A stretch of 64,000 nt of DNA from Streptosporangiaceae bacterium NEAU-GS5 (GTDB lineage Bacteria > Actinomycetota > Actinomycetes > Streptosporangiales > Streptosporangiaceae). A program made the position numbers and the translations under genes. The stretch is from assembly GCA_017592665.1 (NCBI GenBank), contig JAGFNW010000032.1, positions 1 to 64,000 on the forward strand, read 5' to 3'. The stretch's first letter is position 1. Each line of letters begins with the position of its first letter. The notes under the pieces are model-generated. The model was not told where the DNA came from, did not search any database, and was given only the letters and a program-made list of their open reading frames with translations. This document shows positions 28,833 through 38,333 of this stretch, piece after piece.

Positions 28833-29509
28833 ACAGGCGCCCCGTGCTCGATCTCGGCTTCGCCCGGCTCGACCTCGCTCGCGAGCAGCGGCAGGGTCTG
28901 CCCGAGGTGGTCTACGGGCCCGGCAAGACCGACGCGCAGATCTCAGCCATCGTCTCCGGGCTGCTGCGCCACAACACCGGGCCTGTGCTGGTCACTCGCG
29001 TCGAATCGGCGACGGCCGCGGCCCTGTGCCGGGACGTGGACGGCGGGACGTACGACCAGGAGGCCCGGTTGCTCGTCTGGAGGCCTGCTCCTCGCCGGGC
29101 TTTCAGCGTCATGGTGGTGGCGGCGGGCACCGCCGACCGGCCGGTCGCGGCCGAGGCCCATGCCGTCGCCACTGCGGTGGGTCTGGACACCAGCGCTGTG
29201 CACGATGTCGGCGTGGCCGGCCTCGACCGGATCCTGCAGGTAAGAGCCGAGCTCGAGGCATCGGACGTGGTGATCGTGGTCGCCGGGATGGAAGGCGCGC
29301 TGGCCAGTGTCGTGGGCGGTCTGGTGCGCTGCCCGGTCATCGCGGTGCCCACGTCGACCGGCTACGGGGCCTCGCTGGAGGGGGTCACGGCACTTCTGGC
29401 CATGCACGCCTCCTGCGCGGCTGGAATCACGGTCGTCAACATCGACTCCGGCTTCAGCGCCGCAATGGCCGCCCACCGCATCGCGCAGCAGGTGAAAGGC
29501 GCCCGATGA
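28829..29509 (+). CDS. larB: LarB, pyridinium-3,5-bisthiocarboxylic acid cofactor biosynthesis carboxylase/hydrolase
   Basis: 226 aa, ATG overlapping the larA stop (ATGA). The N-terminal helix (LDLGFARLDLAREQRQGLPEVVYGPGKT) and the AIR-carboxylase-like domain (VMVVAAGTADRPVAAEA, ASDVVIVVAGMEGALASVVGGLV, PVIAVPTSTGYGASLEGVTALLAML-like segment) are those of LarB. LarB carboxylates nicotinic acid adenine dinucleotide at C5 and hydrolyses it, the first step of NPN synthesis. Fourth gene of the run of overlapping genes; the function is well supported by family and context. Confidence 0.92.
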   Translation: MNRRPVLDLGFARLDLAREQRQGLPEVVYGPGKTDAQISAIVSGLLRHNTGPVLVTRVESATAAALCRDVDGGTYDQEARLLVWRPAPRRAFSVMVVAAGTADRPVAAEAHAVATAVGLDTSAVHDVGVAGLDRILQVRAELEASDVVIVVAGMEGALASVVGGLVRCPVIAVPTSTGYGASLEGVTALLAMHASCAAGITVVNIDSGFSAAMAAHRIAQQVKGAR

Positions 29510-30654
29510 TCTGCTGGATCAACCCATTCACCGGGCTCGCCGGTGACATGCTGCTGGGCGCGCTGATCGACGCGGGGGCGCCGCTGGACGACATCCGGTC
29601 GGCGGTCGGGGCGACCGGCCTGACCGGCTGGGAACTGACCGCCGAGCGTGTCACCGATCACGGCCTGACCAGTACCCGCGTCACCGTTCACGTCGCCGAC
29701 CGCCAGGCCGAGCGCGCCGCGGCCGATCTGATCACGATGGCCGCCCGGACCACCGAACCCGTGGCCGCCCTGGCCGGCGCGGCACTCACCGCGATCGCCG
29801 AGGCCGAGGCCCACCTGCACAGCGCCGACCCGGCCTCGGTTCATCTGCACGAACTCGGCGGCCACGACACTCTCGTCGACATCGTCGGCACCGCCGCCGC
29901 ACTGCACGCTCTCGGTGTCACCGACGTGGTCTGCGCCCCGCTGCCCTTGGGCACCGGCCAGATCGGCTCCGCCCACGGCATCATCCCCTGCCCGGCGCCG
30001 GCGACCCTGGCGTTGCTGCGTGGCGCGACAGTCGTCGGCACGACCCTTCGCGGCGAGACCGTCACGCCCACGGCGGCAGCCCTGCTCACCGCCGCCTGCG
30101 CGCGATATGGGCCGCCGCCGCCCATGACCCTCGGGCCGACCGGCTACGGCGCCGGCAGCCGGCGGCTGCCCGACCGGCCCAACGTGGTCGCGGTGACCCT
30201 GGGCTCCGCCGTCGCCTCCGAGCCGGGCGGCGAGACCGTCGTCGTCCTTTCGACCAACCTCGACGACGTCACCGGCGAGACCCTCGCCTACACCGTCTCC
30301 CGCGTTCTTGAGGCTGGTGCTCTCGACGCCTGGGCCACGCCGGCGGTGATGAAGAAGGGCCGCCCGGCGCACGTGCTGCACGTGCTCGCCCGCCCTGAGA
30401 CGGCAGCCGATCTACGGCGCCTCGTGCTGGCCGAGACCGGCAGTCTCGGCATCCGCCAGGCCCTAACGTTCCGTACGGCGCTGCCCCGCCGTTTCGACAC
30501 GGTCGAGGTCGACGGCGTGCCCATCCGGATCAAGCACGGGCCCTATGGGGCCAAACCCGAGCATGACGACCTCGCCAAGGCCGCCGCGCTGCTCGGCCTG
30601 CCCTTGCGTACCGTCGCCGAACGCGCGATGCGCGAGCGGGAGCGGCTCTCATGA
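29506..30654 (+). CDS. larC: LarC, nickel insertase for the pincer cofactor
   Basis: 382 aa in a single frame, ATG overlapping the larB stop (ATGA). It opens ICWINPFTGLAGDMLLGALIDAGAP, diagnostic for LarC (UPF0272/DUF111). HLHSADPASVHLHELGGHDTLVDIVG is the central conserved block, and the C-terminal LarC2-like part (about residues 240-382) has STNLDDVTGETLAYTVSRVLEAGALDAWATPAVMKKGRP. L. plantarum makes LarC from two frames by frameshifting; here larC1 and larC2 are fused normally. It catalyses CTP-dependent nickel insertion. Confidence 0.93.
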   Translation: MICWINPFTGLAGDMLLGALIDAGAPLDDIRSAVGATGLTGWELTAERVTDHGLTSTRVTVHVADRQAERAAADLITMAARTTEPVAALAGAALTAIAEAEAHLHSADPASVHLHELGGHDTLVDIVGTAAALHALGVTDVVCAPLPLGTGQIGSAHGIIPCPAPATLALLRGATVVGTTLRGETVTPTAAALLTAACARYGPPPPMTLGPTGYGAGSRRLPDRPNVVAVTLGSAVASEPGGETVVVLSTNLDDVTGETLAYTVSRVLEAGALDAWATPAVMKKGRPAHVLHVLARPETAADLRRLVLAETGSLGIRQALTFRTALPRRFDTVEVDGVPIRIKHGPYGAKPEHDDLAKAAALLGLPLRTVAERAMRERERLS

Positions 30655-31493
30655 ATGACCGGCATCAGGACCTCGATCGACTGGACACTCTCGCCACCGG
30701 ACTGCTCGGCCGTCTGCTCGACATCGGCCCCGTCGTGGTGGCCTACTCGGGCGGCGCCGACTCCGCGCTTGTGCTGGCCGCCGCCGTGCGTTCCCTCGGC
30801 CCTTCCCGAGTGCTGGCCGTCACCGCCGTCTCCGAGAGTCTCGCCGCGGCGGAACTCGCGCCCGCACGTGCCTTCGCGGCATCCCTCGGCGTCATCCACC
30901 TCACACCGCGCACCCACGAGCTGTCCCAGCCCGGCTATCGGGCCAACGGACCCGACCGATGCTACTTCTGCAAATCCGAGGTGCTGGACACCATCACCGC
31001 CCTCGCCCGTGACCATGGTTTCGGCCACGTGGCCACCGGCACCAACGCCGACGACGCCGCGGATCCGTACCGCCCCGGGATCCGAGCCGGGCGTGAACGG
31101 GCCATCCGGACCCCGCTGCTCGACGCCGGTCTCACCAAGATCGACATCCGTGGGATCAGCCGGCGATGGTCACTGCCCACCTGGGACAAACCCGCCACCC
31201 CGTGTCTGGCCAGCCGCATCCGCTACGGCATCGAGGTCACCCCCTACCGCCTCGCCAGGGTGGACCGCGCGGAGACCGCCGTCCGCGCTCTGCTCGCCGA
31301 CGCCGCGATACCGACCAGGGACCTGCGTGTCCGCGATCTCGGAGACTCCGTCCGGATCGAGGTGGAGCAGGCGGCCACCGGCGCGGTACGGGCCGTGCCC
31401 GGACTGGCCGGAGCGCTGGCCGAAGCCGGCTTCTCCGACGTCCCCGTCCGGATCGATGCCTTCCGCTCCGGCCGGCTCAACACCGAGCACTGA
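30651..31493 (+). CDS. larE: LarE, ATP-dependent sulfur transferase for the pincer cofactor (three-cysteine type)
   Basis: 280 aa, ATG overlapping the larC stop. PP-loop AYSGGADSALVL (residues 31-42) for adenylation. Cysteines at C104 and C107 (RCYFCKS) and C185 (TPCLASRIRYG). The last matches the Cys whose sulfur is sacrificed in L. plantarum LarE. The extra CxxC is typical of LarE proteins that hold an iron-sulfur cluster at three cysteines and can turn over repeatedly (family knowledge; the cluster itself is inferred). Last gene of the run; the coding strand then enters a regulatory gap. Confidence 0.92.
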   Translation: MNDRHQDLDRLDTLATGLLGRLLDIGPVVVAYSGGADSALVLAAAVRSLGPSRVLAVTAVSESLAAAELAPARAFAASLGVIHLTPRTHELSQPGYRANGPDRCYFCKSEVLDTITALARDHGFGHVATGTNADDAADPYRPGIRAGRERAIRTPLLDAGLTKIDIRGISRRWSLPTWDKPATPCLASRIRYGIEVTPYRLARVDRAETAVRALLADAAIPTRDLRVRDLGDSVRIEVEQAATGAVRAVPGLAGALAEAGFSDVPVRIDAFRSGRLNTEH

Positions 31494-31542
31494 AACGTTC
31501 CGGCCGCTGACGCGTCGGTCTGAAAGGTGTCAAGAGATTTAA

Positions 31543-31554
31543 CGAATCGATTCG
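31543..31554. promoter_or_regulatory. Operator family A: CGAATCGATTCG
   Basis: Perfect 12-bp palindrome upstream of the GH62 gene, identical to the one at 49724-49735. Confidence 0.65.
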
Positions 31555-31654
31555 AGTGGGCGGCCTGGAGTGTGGGCCGGTTCGTGTTCACGTCAGACCG
31601 GGTTCCGCGGGTGGCCGGCCCCGACACTCACGGTTACGCCATACAACGAACGCG

Positions 31655-31665
31655 TGAACGTTTCA
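31655..31665. promoter_or_regulatory. Motif E: TGAA-CGT-TTCA
   Basis: Inverted repeat with 4-bp arms, identical to 41867-41877. The flanks (GTGAACGTTTCATCAC) add weak extra symmetry. Confidence 0.4.
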
Positions 31666-31858
31666 TCACCGGCGTTCCTGTGGGGGAGTGCGACGACTTT
31701 CTGTCGGCCCAGGTGAGGCCAGGTAGGGCGCGCTGAAACCGGGGCGCGGGCGAGAGACGGTCCCTTGACGGAGTCCCTCGAGTCTTATTGGCTCCGCCAC
31801 AATCACCACCGCCACTTCGTCGGTCGAGTGGAGAAGGAGGCAGACGCGTGCGGCTAAA

Positions 31859-31872
31859 TGTTAGCGATAACA
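31859..31872. promoter_or_regulatory. Operator family B: TGTTAGCGATAACA
   Basis: Identical to the site at 10439-10452, about 100 bases before the GH62 start. The neighbourhood (ATTATCGAAAAAGTCATCAT) is AT-rich. Confidence 0.65.
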
Positions 31873-31970
31873 TTATCGAAAAAGTCATCATACGACCAAC
31901 CGGTTCGACGTGCCCGACGCCCTGCCGCGTGACACAGGACCCCTGCTTTTCATCCAAGCCCCAGGAGTAG

Positions 31971-33452
<1,482 letters not shown>

Positions 33453-33498
33453 CGCCCCGGTGACACTCCGCGATCCTCGCAGCCGAGGCCCGCGTGAG

Positions 33499-33530
33499 GA
33501 CGGCCACCGCGCGAACGCGCGGTGGCCGTC
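33499..33530. terminator. Bidirectional terminator between GH62 and the duplicated esterase
   Basis: A perfect 15-bp stem, GACGGCCACCGCGCG (33499-33513) with CGCGCGGTGGCCGTC (33516-33530), separated by AA. The convergent genes end at 33452 and 33537. Confidence 0.85.
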
Positions 33531-33536
33531 GCCGTT

Positions 33537-35687
33537 CTACCGGAACAGGCGCGGTGCGAAGTCGATGAGATTCTTCTGCCACGTGTCCCAGCCGTGCGGC
33601 CCCGGGGTGAACCCGGCGAACTCGTACGTGATGCCGAGGGCGTCCATGATCGGCAGTGAGCTCTTGATCAGCGGATAGAGGAAGTCCGTCACGTTGCCGC
33701 TGTAGAGCCGGAGCAGTCTGGTGCCGTTGTTGATCGCGGCCACCTCGGCGCCGGACGTGTCGAGGAACGCCGCCGAGAACGTGCCGATGTAGGCGAACTC
33801 ACCGGGATGGGATTTGAGGATCGCGAACGCCTGGAAGCCGCCCATCGACAGACCGGCGAGAGCCTGCCGCGCCGGGTCGTGGGAGATGTTGTAGGCGGCG
33901 CGCGCCGCTGGGGCGAGGTTCTCCAGCAGTTCCGCCGTGAAGTCGGACACATTGCCGTTGCCCATCACGACCACCATGGGCACGAGCTTCCCGGCGAGGA
34001 ATTCATTGTCGAGTATCTGCTTGGCGCGTCCCATCTCGACCCAGTCGGTGTAGCTCTGGCCGGAACCGTGCTGCAGGTAGAGGACGGGATAGGGTGCCGC
34101 GCGCCGGCTGTCGTAACCGGGCGGCGTCCACACGTACGCCGTGCGTTCCTGCCCGGCGACACTGCTGTCGTACGTGAGCGCGTGGACGGCGCCGTCCCGG
34201 CCCCTGGGGACATCCGCGAGCAGCCGGGCCGCTTCACCGGGCACGAGGAACGTGCTCCAGGCCGGCTCGGAGGTGATCTTCGTCGGGTTCGCGGCGTCCT
34301 TCTTCGAGACCAGATCCACGATGAATTGGTAGTGGTAGAACCCTGGTTTAAGCGGTCCCGTGGTTCCTCGCCACCGATCGCCGGAGCGGGTGAGCGGGAT
34401 GCGGAGCCAGCTGCCGTCCGGCGCCCAGTTGCCCCACAGGGTGACGTGCTCGGCGTCCGCCGCGTCCGGGCCGGTCTCGACGGTGACGAAGCTGTCCCCG
34501 TTCGCGTCCTTGGTGATCCACGGCGTCGGGGTGGTGCCCGCGGGCGGCGGCGTGAACTCGTGCCGCAGCGGCAGGTGACCCGGGCTCGGGCGATGATCGG
34601 ACACCGGGCGGAACAGCCGCGCCGCGAAGTCGGCCAGATTCTCCTGCCACGCCTTCCAGTTGTGACCGACCGCAGGATTGACCCCGTCGAACTCGAAGGT
34701 GACGCCGGCCTGGTCGAACGTGCGCATCAGACGCAACGTCGGGTTGTAGGCGGGATCGGTCACGTTGCCGGTGTACAGGCGGAGCAGTTTGACGCGGGCG
34801 TTGATCGCTCGGGCGTCCACCCGGCCGACGACATCGGATGACAGGCCGGCGAACGAGCCGACGTAGGCGAATTCGGCTGGATCGGCGAGGGCGACGCGCA
34901 GCGCCGCCGACCCGCTCATCGACGATCCGGCGAGTGCCTGGTGATCAGGCTCGTGGCCGATGTTGTACGCCCCGCGGGCGGCCCGCATCACGGCGGTCAG
35001 CTCTTTCCGGGAGTCCGGCGCGCCGGCGTCGTCCATCACGACCACCATCGGTCTCATGCGGCCCTGGAGCGAGAGGTTGTCGAGGATCTGCTTGGCGCGG
35101 CCGAGCTCCACCCAGTCGCGGTAGCCTCCGCCCTCAGCGTGCCGCAGGTAGAGCACCGGATACTTGTCGCGACGACGGGCGTCATATCCCGGCGGCGTCC
35201 ACACCAGCGCGGACCGCTCCTGATCCGCCGGGTCGCCCCGATAGGCGATGGTCTCGATCGCGCCGCCCTGCCCCTGCGGCATGTCGGCAATGAGACGCGC
35301 CGAATCACCTGGGACGAGGAAAGTGCTCCACATCGGCTCCGAGGTGATGCCTGCCGGGTTCGTCGGGTCCTTGAGGACCTTGGTGTCGTCTCCCGTGACC
35401 TGGTAGTAGTACGATCCCGGCGCCAGCGGGCCGATCACCCCTGTCCACACGTCGCCGAAGCGTGACAGGCCAAGCTCCGACCAGTTGAAGGCAGGGCCGA
35501 AGTTTCCGTCGACCGTGAGTAACGAGACGTCGCCTATGGCGTTCTGGATGTAGCCGGCCGGGACGGTGAAGGACACGAAGCCGTCCGAAACGGTAAGCCA
35601 TGGGGGCGTCTCCGCCGCCGCGGGTGCCGTGCCGGCCGCCGGCGTTATGGCCATGCTGACCATGATGGCAGTGACCAGTGCCATCAC
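33537..35687 (-). CDS. Secreted tandem-duplicated CE1/esterase-D-type enzyme (two E-set + alpha/beta-hydrolase units)
   Basis: 716 aa. GTG 35687 or ATG 35684 starts a signal peptide ending near residue 26. Two homologous halves each have an N-terminal Ig-like/CBM48-type domain (DGNFGPAFNWSELG...; TLWGNWAPDGSWLRIPL...) followed by an esterase (SALVWTPPGYDARR... / TAYVWTPPGYDSRR...). The C-terminal half has a standard nucleophile motif ALAGLSMGGFQA and His in PGPHGWDTW. The N-terminal half has ALAGSSMSGSAA and His in VGHNWKAW, so its Gly after the motif is replaced by Ser. Feruloyl or acetyl-xylan esterase activity is inferred. It lies 39 bases behind the LacI gene and is probably cotranscribed with it. 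Confidence 0.8.
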   Translation of the reverse strand: MMALVTAIMVSMAITPAAGTAPAAAETPPWLTVSDGFVSFTVPAGYIQNAIGDVSLLTVDGNFGPAFNWSELGLSRFGDVWTGVIGPLAPGSYYYQVTGDDTKVLKDPTNPAGITSEPMWSTFLVPGDSARLIADMPQGQGGAIETIAYRGDPADQERSALVWTPPGYDARRRDKYPVLYLRHAEGGGYRDWVELGRAKQILDNLSLQGRMRPMVVVMDDAGAPDSRKELTAVMRAARGAYNIGHEPDHQALAGSSMSGSAALRVALADPAEFAYVGSFAGLSSDVVGRVDARAINARVKLLRLYTGNVTDPAYNPTLRLMRTFDQAGVTFEFDGVNPAVGHNWKAWQENLADFAARLFRPVSDHRPSPGHLPLRHEFTPPPAGTTPTPWITKDANGDSFVTVETGPDAADAEHVTLWGNWAPDGSWLRIPLTRSGDRWRGTTGPLKPGFYHYQFIVDLVSKKDAANPTKITSEPAWSTFLVPGEAARLLADVPRGRDGAVHALTYDSSVAGQERTAYVWTPPGYDSRRAAPYPVLYLQHGSGQSYTDWVEMGRAKQILDNEFLAGKLVPMVVVMGNGNVSDFTAELLENLAPAARAAYNISHDPARQALAGLSMGGFQAFAILKSHPGEFAYIGTFSAAFLDTSGAEVAAINNGTRLLRLYSGNVTDFLYPLIKSSLPIMDALGITYEFAGFTPGPHGWDTWQKNLIDFAPRLFR

Positions 35688-35726
35688 CAGCCAGTGCGCA
35701 CCTGATCGGGGTAGCTGGGGTGCGTG

Positions 35727-36770
35727 TCAGGGTGACGGGACCGGGCCCGTCGAGTCGCGGACGCTCAGGGTCGTCGCCAGCTGGAGGTGCCGGGAGGCGG
35801 GCTGGACGCCGTCCGCCATGCCGAGGACGGTCTCGACGGCCATCCGGCCCATGCCGACGAGAGGCTGCCGGACGGACGTGAGCTGCGGCGTGGTCCACTG
35901 GGTCTGCGGCGTGTCGTCGAACCCGGTGACCGACAGCTCACCCGGGACGGAGATGCCCAGCTCCTTGGCCGCGGCGAGGACCCCGACGGCGATCTCGTCG
36001 TTGCCCGCGACGATCGCGGTCGGCCGCTCGCCGAGCGCGAGCAGGTCATGGCCGTGCCGCAGGCCCGCCTCGACGGAGAACGCCTCGTGCCGGACCAGTC
36101 CGCGATCCGGCGTGATGGCGGCCGAGTCGAGCGCCGCCTGGTATCCGTGGAAGCGCTCCAGCGAGGGAGCCGAGCCCAGCGGGCCGCCGACCCAGGCGAT
36201 CCTGCGGTGGCCGAGCCTGATGACGTGCTCGGTCGCCGAGCGGCCGCCCGCCCAGTTGGTCGAGCCGATGCTGACGAGCCGTGATTCGGTGGTGTCGATC
36301 GGGTCGATCGACACGATGGGCACGTCCAGATCCTCGGCGGCGAGAAACAAGGAGTCGGGCACGGCCACGGCCAACGCGATGATTCCGACGACGCCGGACG
36401 CCTTCTGCTCTCCCACCCAGGTGCGGGCCGCCGTACGGCTCGTGCTGATCGGCTCGCGGGGCGGCAGGCGAAGCAGGAGCTCGGCTCGTGCGGATGTCGC
36501 GGCCACCAGGATCCCCTGGAGCACCGTGCCGGCATAGCGGGACTCGACGATGTCGAGCACCGTGACGAGGGTCGGGTCGCGCGTCAGTTCGTGCCGCGCC
36601 GTCGTCGGCTTGTAGCCGATCTCGGCCATGACGCCGAGGACGAGCTCGCGCGTCCTCGCTCCCACGTCGCTTCGCCCATTGAGGACCTTCGAGGCGGTCG
36701 TCGGTGAGACGCCGGCCAGCCGGGCGACATCGGCCAAGGTGGCGCGTTCGGAACGGCCTCGCTGGTGCAT
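35727..36770 (-). CDS. LacI-family regulator, probable repressor of the adjacent CUT1/GH39 operon
   Basis: 347 aa. HTH ATLADVARLAGVSPTTASKVLNGRSDVGARTRELV, with the hinge-type Leu/Gly region GYKPTTARHEL. The ligand domain has type-1 PBP motifs (VVGIIALAVAVPDSLF; VSIGSTNWAGGRSATEHVIRLGHRRIAWVGGP; TAIVAGNDEIAVGVLAAAKELGISVP; VTGFDDTPQTQWTTPQLTSVRQP). CGAAATTATTTCG lies directly upstream of its own start and the same palindrome precedes the divergent transporter operon. Autoregulation and control of that operon are therefore well supported. The second gene of its transcript is the duplicated esterase. Confidence 0.9.
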   Translation of the reverse strand: MHQRGRSERATLADVARLAGVSPTTASKVLNGRSDVGARTRELVLGVMAEIGYKPTTARHELTRDPTLVTVLDIVESRYAGTVLQGILVAATSARAELLLRLPPREPISTSRTAARTWVGEQKASGVVGIIALAVAVPDSLFLAAEDLDVPIVSIDPIDTTESRLVSIGSTNWAGGRSATEHVIRLGHRRIAWVGGPLGSAPSLERFHGYQAALDSAAITPDRGLVRHEAFSVEAGLRHGHDLLALGERPTAIVAGNDEIAVGVLAAAKELGISVPGELSVTGFDDTPQTQWTTPQLTSVRQPLVGMGRMAVETVLGMADGVQPASRHLQLATTLSVRDSTGPVPSP

Positions 36771-36789
36771 CAGGGCTCCTTCCCGGCTC

Positions 36790-36802
36790 CGAAATTATTT
36801 CG
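36790..36802. promoter_or_regulatory. Operator family C: CGAAATTATTTCG (LacI gene side)
   Basis: Palindrome CGAAAT-T-ATTTCG, 20 bases before the LacI start at 36770. Its reverse-strand sequence is identical to the 36911 site. Confidence 0.75.
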
Positions 36803-36859
36803 AAAGCTACCACGGGCCCTGCCTCCCATCGCGGCCAGGTGTTCTCGCTCCTCCATCCG

Positions 36860-36888
36860 TTGACACCGTACAGACACGCGCTTAATGT
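36860..36888 (+). promoter_or_regulatory. Promoter of the CUT1/GH39 operon
   Basis: TTGACA (36860-36865), a 17-base spacer, then TAATGT (36883-36888). Operator C begins 22 bases after the -10, the usual position for LacI-type repression. Confidence 0.6.
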
Positions 36889-36910
36889 CCAGTCAGGGTC
36901 GAACAAGTTG

Positions 36911-36923
36911 CGAAATAATTTCG
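36911..36923. promoter_or_regulatory. Operator family C: CGAAATAATTTCG (transporter side)
   Basis: Palindrome CGAAAT-A-ATTTCG, 30 bases before the SBP start at 36953. It contains the CGAA-N-TTCG pattern reported for xylo-oligosaccharide repressors of Streptomyces, although with a wider centre. Confidence 0.75.
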
Positions 36924-36952
36924 GAACGTCCTCTGGATGAGAGGAGAGGCTC

Positions 36953-38281
36953 ATGCGGCTCTCCCGGAAGACAAGGCTCCTTTCCGCGGTGCTCGCGCCG
37001 ATGCTGGCGCTGACCGCCTGCTCGGGTGGTTCGGGTGGTTCCGGCGGCAAGACGGGCGGCGGCACGGGCGGCGGCGACGAGCAGGTCAAGCTCACGGTCT
37101 GGAGCTGGGACGGCACCGTCGCGGAGGCCGTCGCCGGCTTCCAGTCCGCGAACCCGAACATCAAGGTCCAGGTCGCCAACGCGGGCTCATCCCAAGACGA
37201 ATACCAAGCGCTCGACAATGCCATCCAGGCCGGCTCCGGTGTCCCCGACCTCGTGATGTTCGAGTACTTCGCGGTGCCCTACTTCGCCATTCCCGGCAAG
37301 CTCGCCGACCTGGGCGAATTCGGCGTCGACAAACTCAAGGCGGACTACGTCCCGGCTTCCTGGAGCGACGTGACGGTCAACGGCAAGGTCTACGCGCTGC
37401 CGTCCGATTACGGGCCGTCGGCCATGTTCTACAACAAGGCCACATTCGACAAGGCCGGCATAGACAAGGCCCCGGTCACCTGGGACGAGTACTACGAGGA
37501 CGCCAAGAAGATACGCGCGCTCGGCCCCGACTACTACATCGCCCAGGACACGGGAGACATCTTCTTCCTGCTCTCGCTCATCTGGCAGGCCGGAGGCCGT
37601 CCGTTCAAGGTGGACGGCACCAAGGTGCACATCGACTTCACCGACCCGAACACGACAAGGGCCGTGGCCTTCTGGCAGAAACTGCTCGACGAAAAGCTGC
37701 TCAACACCAAGATCACGGGCTGGTCCGACGACTGGAACCGAGCGCTCAACGACGGGACCCTCGCCACCCAGACCATGGGCGGGTGGCTGACCTCGACGCT
37801 GCCCGAGCGCGCGCCGAAGGCCTCCGGCGATTTCAGGGTCGCCCTGATGCCGCAGTGGACGCAGGGCGACAAGGTCGGAGCCGCGAATGGCGGAAGCTCC
37901 TTCGGCATCCCGGCCGCGGCCGCGCACAAGGACGCGGCCTTCAAGTTCCTCGAGTATTTCGCGCACGGCGGCGGCCTGTCGTCCCGCGTCGACGCGGGCG
38001 CCTTCGTGCCGAACACCACGGTCCTGGACAACGAAGCGTTTCAGAGCAAGGTCAACAAGTACTTCGGCGACCAGAAGGTAGGCGCCGTGCTGGCCGAGGC
38101 CACCGAAATCGTCGGGACCGGCTGGCAGTATCCGCCGTTCTTCGAGTGGGCGCGCACCATCTACACCGACATCGCGTCGCCGTTCTACACCACCGGCAAG
38201 GGCTCGCTCGCCGGGATCCTCCAACAGTGGAAGCAGCGCTGCGTCCAATACGGCAACGAGCAGGGCTTCCAGGTGGACTAG
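36953..38281 (+). CDS. CUT1 sugar-binding lipoprotein (probable xylo-oligosaccharide)
   Basis: 442 aa, ATG 36953 with GAGGAGAGG. Lipobox LALTACSGG (Cys about 23) followed by a Gly/Ser-rich tether. SBP_bac_1 motifs include KLTVWSWDGTVAEAVAGFQSANPNIKVQV, VPDLVMFEYFAVPYF, YALPSDYGPSAMFYNKATFDKAGI and WDEYYEDAKKI. It heads an operon with two permeases and a cytoplasmic GH39 beta-xylosidase, which suggests xylo-oligosaccharides as ligands. Confidence 0.88.
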   Translation: MRLSRKTRLLSAVLAPMLALTACSGGSGGSGGKTGGGTGGGDEQVKLTVWSWDGTVAEAVAGFQSANPNIKVQVANAGSSQDEYQALDNAIQAGSGVPDLVMFEYFAVPYFAIPGKLADLGEFGVDKLKADYVPASWSDVTVNGKVYALPSDYGPSAMFYNKATFDKAGIDKAPVTWDEYYEDAKKIRALGPDYYIAQDTGDIFFLLSLIWQAGGRPFKVDGTKVHIDFTDPNTTRAVAFWQKLLDEKLLNTKITGWSDDWNRALNDGTLATQTMGGWLTSTLPERAPKASGDFRVALMPQWTQGDKVGAANGGSSFGIPAAAAHKDAAFKFLEYFAHGGGLSSRVDAGAFVPNTTVLDNEAFQSKVNKYFGDQKVGAVLAEATEIVGTGWQYPPFFEWARTIYTDIASPFYTTGKGSLAGILQQWKQRCVQYGNEQGFQVD

Positions 38282-38333
38282 CGATTCCCACGACCCGGGC
38301 GGCGCGAAGGATCGGAAGGAGACGCACAGGGAC

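Noticed and set aside
31528-31554. Minus-strand TTGACA next to operator A, possible antisense promoter into larE
   Set aside because: No acceptable -10 at 16-19 bases; the operator is better explained by the plus-strand GH62 gene.
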